DNA of 9,781 nucleotides. Source: Sphingomonas sp. GTDB taxonomy: Bacteria > Pseudomonadota > Alphaproteobacteria > Sphingomonadales > Sphingomonadaceae. The position numbers and the translations under genes were made by a program. The stretch covers positions 1 to 9,781 of the forward strand of contig JASLBO010000285.1 of the NCBI GenBank assembly GCA_030146605.1, in the 5' to 3' direction. The notes beneath the pieces were generated by a model that saw only the letters and a list, made by a program, of their open reading frames with translations, searched no databases and was not told the origin of the DNA. Shown one piece after another: positions 6,763-9,781 of this stretch. Positions within the stretch are counted from its first letter, which is position 1; the number at the start of each line of letters is the position of its first letter.

Positions 6763-9474
6763 TTGCGAGTGAGTAACAGTTCCGGTGCGCCGGCGAAGTA
6801 CCGGCCACTCATGGCCAAGAACATCGCGACAGCCCTTGTCGCGCTGGCGGGGCTGTGTAGCCTGCTTTCATTAGCGGGCTGGCTGTTCGACATGCCCGTG
6901 CTGCGCGGCTTCGGACTCGATCAAACGCCGGTCTGGCCGCTCACCGCGATCGGCTTCCTGTGCCTCTCGCTCGGCTTCCTCGCCTCGATCGCGGGCAAGG
7001 ACAGGATCGCATCGGCGCTGTGGGCGATACCCGTCGGGATCGCAGTGATCTCGCTTTCGCAGACGCTCCTCGGCGTCGATATCGGCGTCGATCTGCTGCT
7101 GTTCGGCGATCTGGTCTCGGCCCATGATGCAGTCCATCCCGGACGCCCGGGGGTCAATTCGAGCCTGATCTTCCTGCTGCTCGCGCTGGGCGGCTACGGC
7201 GCGCGGGTGCGCCGCTGGTTCTCGGGCGAGGCGAGCAGCCTGTTCGCGGCGCTCGCACTCGGGTTTGTCGGCGTCGCCGGGATCGTCACGGCCTTCTCCC
7301 CTCCCGGGAGCATCGCCACCCGGTGGTTCTCGGTATCGCTGCCTTCTGGCGTTGCGACGGCCTCGCTGGCGCTGGCCTATCTCATTCTCCACAGCCGGCT
7401 GGAACTGGTTCGGCTGCTGACCCGGCCAAGCGGCGACTGGCGAACGATCCGTATTCTGCTGCCCGCCGCGGTGATTCTCCCGATCGTTCCGTCGGCCCTC
7501 GAACAGCTCGCGGGGGACAATGCGCCGCTGCCGCCTTTGGTGGTCGAGGGACTGGTCGCCCTGACCAACATACTGATTGTCGGGTTCATCGCCTATTGGG
7601 CAGTGGTCCGGGTCTCGCGTGGGCAGGCCTCGATGGCTGAACTCAGCGAGGCGCTGGAGCAGACCACCGTCGTCCTGACCAAGCCCGAAGGCGAGATCCT
7701 CCATTGGTCGCGCGGCTGCGAACAGCTTTATGGCTGGAGCGTCGCCGAAGCGAGGGGGCAGAACAAATATGCCCTCCTCCGCTCGCAATGCCGTCTCACC
7801 GAAGTGGCTCGCGGCGGGGGTCGCGAGGAGGGGCGGGAGTTGCTCGAAATCTGCCGCGACGGCCGCGAAATCTCGATCCTCGAACGTACCCAATGGGTCG
7901 CAAGCCCGGGACGGCCGCCGGTGATCGTGCTCCACGTCGCCGACGTCACGCAGAGCGTTACCGCCGTCGAGGCACTCAAGGTGAGCGAAGAGCGCCTCGC
8001 CGTCGCGGCCTCGGCGCACGAGCTCGGCATCTTCGAATGGGACGTCCGCAGCGGCAGGCTCGAATGGTCCCCGGGCACCGAGCAGCGGCTCGGCCTCATT
8101 CCTGGCGCTATTACCAATTTCGAGCAATGGCGCGCCGCGGTCGAGCCCCAGGACGTCCAGCGCATTCTCGACACGATCGCCCGTACGGTGCGCGATCGCG
8201 CCGACAAGTTCAGCTACCGCTATCGCTTCCTGCAGCTGCAGGGCGGTATCCGCTCGGTGGAAGGCTCGGCGCGGGCCTTCTACGATGCCCAAGGCAATCT
8301 GATGCGCACGGTGGGCGTGATCCTCGACGTGACGGAGCGCGAGGAGCGCGAGGCCGCGCTGCGCCGGCGCGAGGCGCAGCTCCGTTCGGTGCTGGAGACG
8401 GTCCCCGATGCAATGATAGTGATCGACCAGCACGCGACGATCCTCCAGTTCAGCGCGGCGGCCGAGGCACTGTGGGGCTATCAGGCGGCGGATGTGCTCG
8501 GCCGCCCCGCGACGATGCTGGTGCCGGTGGAACGGCGCGAGATCCACATGGCATCGCTCAAGCACTTCCTCGTCACCGGCGGGGGGATCGTTGGCGAGGT
8601 CCTGAACGGCACCGCCGAGGCGGCGAACGGGCGCAAATTCCCGATCGAAATCCGCACCGGCGTCGCGCGCAGCGACGGCCAGACCCTGCTGACCTGCTTC
8701 ATTCGCAGTCTCTCGGAACAGCTCGCCACCGAGGAGCGGCTGAGCGAGCTCAGTGCCGAGATCGCGCATGTCTCGCGCCAGAGCGCAATGAGCGAGCTCG
8801 CCGCCGATCTCGCGCACGAGCTCAACCAGCCACTCAGCGCCACCTCCAACTTCCTCGCCGCCGCACGCATGCTGATCGCCAAGGGGGAAGGCACCGACCG
8901 CATCGTCGACATGCTGCGGATGGCTTCGGAGCAGACGCAGCGCGCAGGCGAGATCATCCGCCGCATGCGGGCGTTCATGGCGCGCGGCGAGGTCGAGATG
9001 CGGACCGAGTCAGTCGAGCGGACGATCCGCGATGCGGTCGATCTCGTCCTCGTCGGAACGGGTCAATTCCACATCCGGGTACACTATGAGCTCGCCGCCG
9101 ACGCGCCCTTCATGTTCGCCGATCGTATCCAAGTACAGCAGGTTCTGGTTAACCTTCTTCGTAACTCGATGGAAGCTCTCAGAACCTCTGGCACGCAGGA
9201 ACGTGTCATCACCATTTCTTCGCATAAGTTAAACGAGGGGATGATCGAAATGGCGGTCAGCGATTCCGGGCCCGGAATTCCCCCTCACGTGTTGGAGCAT
9301 CTGTTCTCGCGCTTTACCACCACCAAGGGGAATGGAGGCGGAATGGGTATTGGACTTTCGATCAGCAAGCGTATCATCGAAGCGCATGGCGGGACATTGA
9401 GTGCCGACAACAGGCCCGAAGGAGGAGCACGTTTCCGCTTCACCTTGCCTGCCGTAGAGGAGGGTGCAGAATAG
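6763..9474 (+). CDS. membrane sensor histidine kinase, 8 TM + 3 PAS + FixL-like kinase core
   Basis: A 903-residue sensor kinase of the inner membrane. About eight hydrophobic segments fill residues 20-280. Three PAS domains follow: about 297-400, 410-530 (PAS_3-like, IFEWDVRSGRLEW) and 537-655. The third resembles the FixL heme PAS (FSAAAEALWGY, GRKFPIEI) and keeps a His at 595 where FixL has its proximal heme ligand; the distal Arg position is Leu614. The kinase core is FixL-like: H-box LAHELNQPL with phospho-acceptor H685, N-box with N797 and N801, DSGPG at 834-838, and GGMGIG near 859-864. TTG at 6763 or GTG at 6769 is the start; an ATG at 6811 lacks a ribosome binding site. The receiver gene begins one base after its stop, so the two are co-expressed and almost certainly partners. 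The signal sensed is not known. The last part of the gene uses rarer, AT-ending codons. Confidence 0.92.
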   Translation: MRVSNSSGAPAKYRPLMAKNIATALVALAGLCSLLSLAGWLFDMPVLRGFGLDQTPVWPLTAIGFLCLSLGFLASIAGKDRIASALWAIPVGIAVISLSQTLLGVDIGVDLLLFGDLVSAHDAVHPGRPGVNSSLIFLLLALGGYGARVRRWFSGEASSLFAALALGFVGVAGIVTAFSPPGSIATRWFSVSLPSGVATASLALAYLILHSRLELVRLLTRPSGDWRTIRILLPAAVILPIVPSALEQLAGDNAPLPPLVVEGLVALTNILIVGFIAYWAVVRVSRGQASMAELSEALEQTTVVLTKPEGEILHWSRGCEQLYGWSVAEARGQNKYALLRSQCRLTEVARGGGREEGRELLEICRDGREISILERTQWVASPGRPPVIVLHVADVTQSVTAVEALKVSEERLAVAASAHELGIFEWDVRSGRLEWSPGTEQRLGLIPGAITNFEQWRAAVEPQDVQRILDTIARTVRDRADKFSYRYRFLQLQGGIRSVEGSARAFYDAQGNLMRTVGVILDVTEREEREAALRRREAQLRSVLETVPDAMIVIDQHATILQFSAAAEALWGYQAADVLGRPATMLVPVERREIHMASLKHFLVTGGGIVGEVLNGTAEAANGRKFPIEIRTGVARSDGQTLLTCFIRSLSEQLATEERLSELSAEIAHVSRQSAMSELAADLAHELNQPLSATSNFLAAARMLIAKGEGTDRIVDMLRMASEQTQRAGEIIRRMRAFMARGEVEMRTESVERTIRDAVDLVLVGTGQFHIRVHYELAADAPFMFADRIQVQQVLVNLLRNSMEALRTSGTQERVITISSHKLNEGMIEMAVSDSGPGIPPHVLEHLFSRFTTTKGNGGGMGIGLSISKRIIEAHGGTLSADNRPEGGARFRFTLPAVEEGAE

Positions 9475-9475
9475 A

Positions 9476-9781
9476 ATGAGCCGAACCATCTACATCGTGG
9501 ACGACGATGATGCCGTCCGCGCGTCGCTCCATAGCCTGTTGTCGGTGCGACAGGATCTGATCGTCCGCGGCTTCCGGTCCGGCGACGCATTCCTTCAGGA
9601 TGTCGGCGAGCTCGACCCGGGCGTGCTGCTGCTCGATTTCCACATGCCTGGCGCCACCGGGCTCGATGTGCTGGTCGCGCTCGATGACAGTCCCCGTTTC
9701 GTGCCGATCGTGCTCACCGGTCAGGGCAATGTCGGACTGGCGGTGCAGGCGATGAAGGCAGGCGCGCTCGACTTCGTCGAA
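9476..9781 (+). CDS. FixJ-like response regulator, receiver domain (runs off the right edge)
   Basis: The first 102 residues of a response regulator, cut by the window end. The receiver starts MSRTIYIVDDDDAVRASL, with acidic pocket D9-D12, phospho-acceptor D54 in LLLDFHMPG (the same number as in FixJ), T81 in IVLTGQG, and AMKAGALDFVE, after which the conserved Lys should follow outside the window. The resemblance is to FixJ/NarL-class regulators, expected to carry a C-terminal HTH domain, which is not visible. The ATG lies one base after the kinase stop; GAGGAGGG (9457-9464) inside the kinase gene is its ribosome binding site with a rather long 11-base gap, suggesting translational coupling. 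Confidence 0.9.
   Translation, partial: MSRTIYIVDDDDAVRASLHSLLSVRQDLIVRGFRSGDAFLQDVGELDPGVLLLDFHMPGATGLDVLVALDDSPRFVPIVLTGQGNVGLAVQAMKAGALDFVE

Noticed and set aside
6871..8817. A 648-codon open frame on the minus strand opposite the kinase
   Set aside because: Shadow frame in high-GC DNA; the kinase frame has clear PAS, H-box and ATPase motifs.

Overview
The window is high-GC, densely coding DNA with an alphaproteobacterial, most likely sphingomonad, character. The evidence is a GC-rich third codon position, a Tat-exported PhoX-family phosphatase, a FixL/FixJ-type two-component pair, exported amidohydrolases, and C/G-block hairpin repeats of the kind common between sphingomonad genes. The genus is an inference; nothing in the window fixes it.

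Layout, left to right. (1) Bases 1-258 hold no certain gene. Bases 133-194 carry six PhoB-like half-sites in exact 11-bp register just upstream of phoX. (2) Bases 259-2709 (+) encode a PhoX/DUF839 phosphatase with a twin-arginine signal, a lipobox and an extra Ig-like module before the catalytic fold. (3) Bases 2710-3377 are a non-coding stretch of about 670 bases between convergent genes. It holds a double hairpin element, an 88-bp tandem array of eight 11-bp units, a small AT-rich island with two dyads, and a second, imperfect hairpin. (4) Bases 3378-6551 (-) form a likely operon, transcribed right to left: a lipoprotein amidohydrolase with an intact metal-site pattern, a 4-nt-overlapping periplasmic amidohydrolase whose metal-binding His residues are gone, and a small lipoprotein. 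(5) Bases 6552-6762 are a divergent control region with a 7-4-7 dyad inside a possible leftward promoter and a 12-bp perfect palindrome at the start of the rightward gene. (6) Bases 6763-9474 (+) encode a large hybrid-architecture sensor kinase (about eight membrane segments, three PAS domains, FixL-like kinase core). It is followed one base later by a FixJ-like response regulator that runs off the right edge.

How the parts may work together. PhoX would release phosphate from organic esters at the cell envelope under phosphate starvation, matching the Pho-box array. The amidohydrolase pair looks like a paired active and inactive envelope enzyme of unknown substrate. The kinase and regulator form a co-translated signalling module; its FixL-type third PAS keeps the heme-ligand histidine position but not the distal arginine. 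The most unusual items are the degenerate amidohydrolase partner, the altered heme-PAS pocket, the six-part Pho-box array and the 11-bp tandem array. I see no tRNA, rRNA, CRISPR array, insertion sequence or phage gene.
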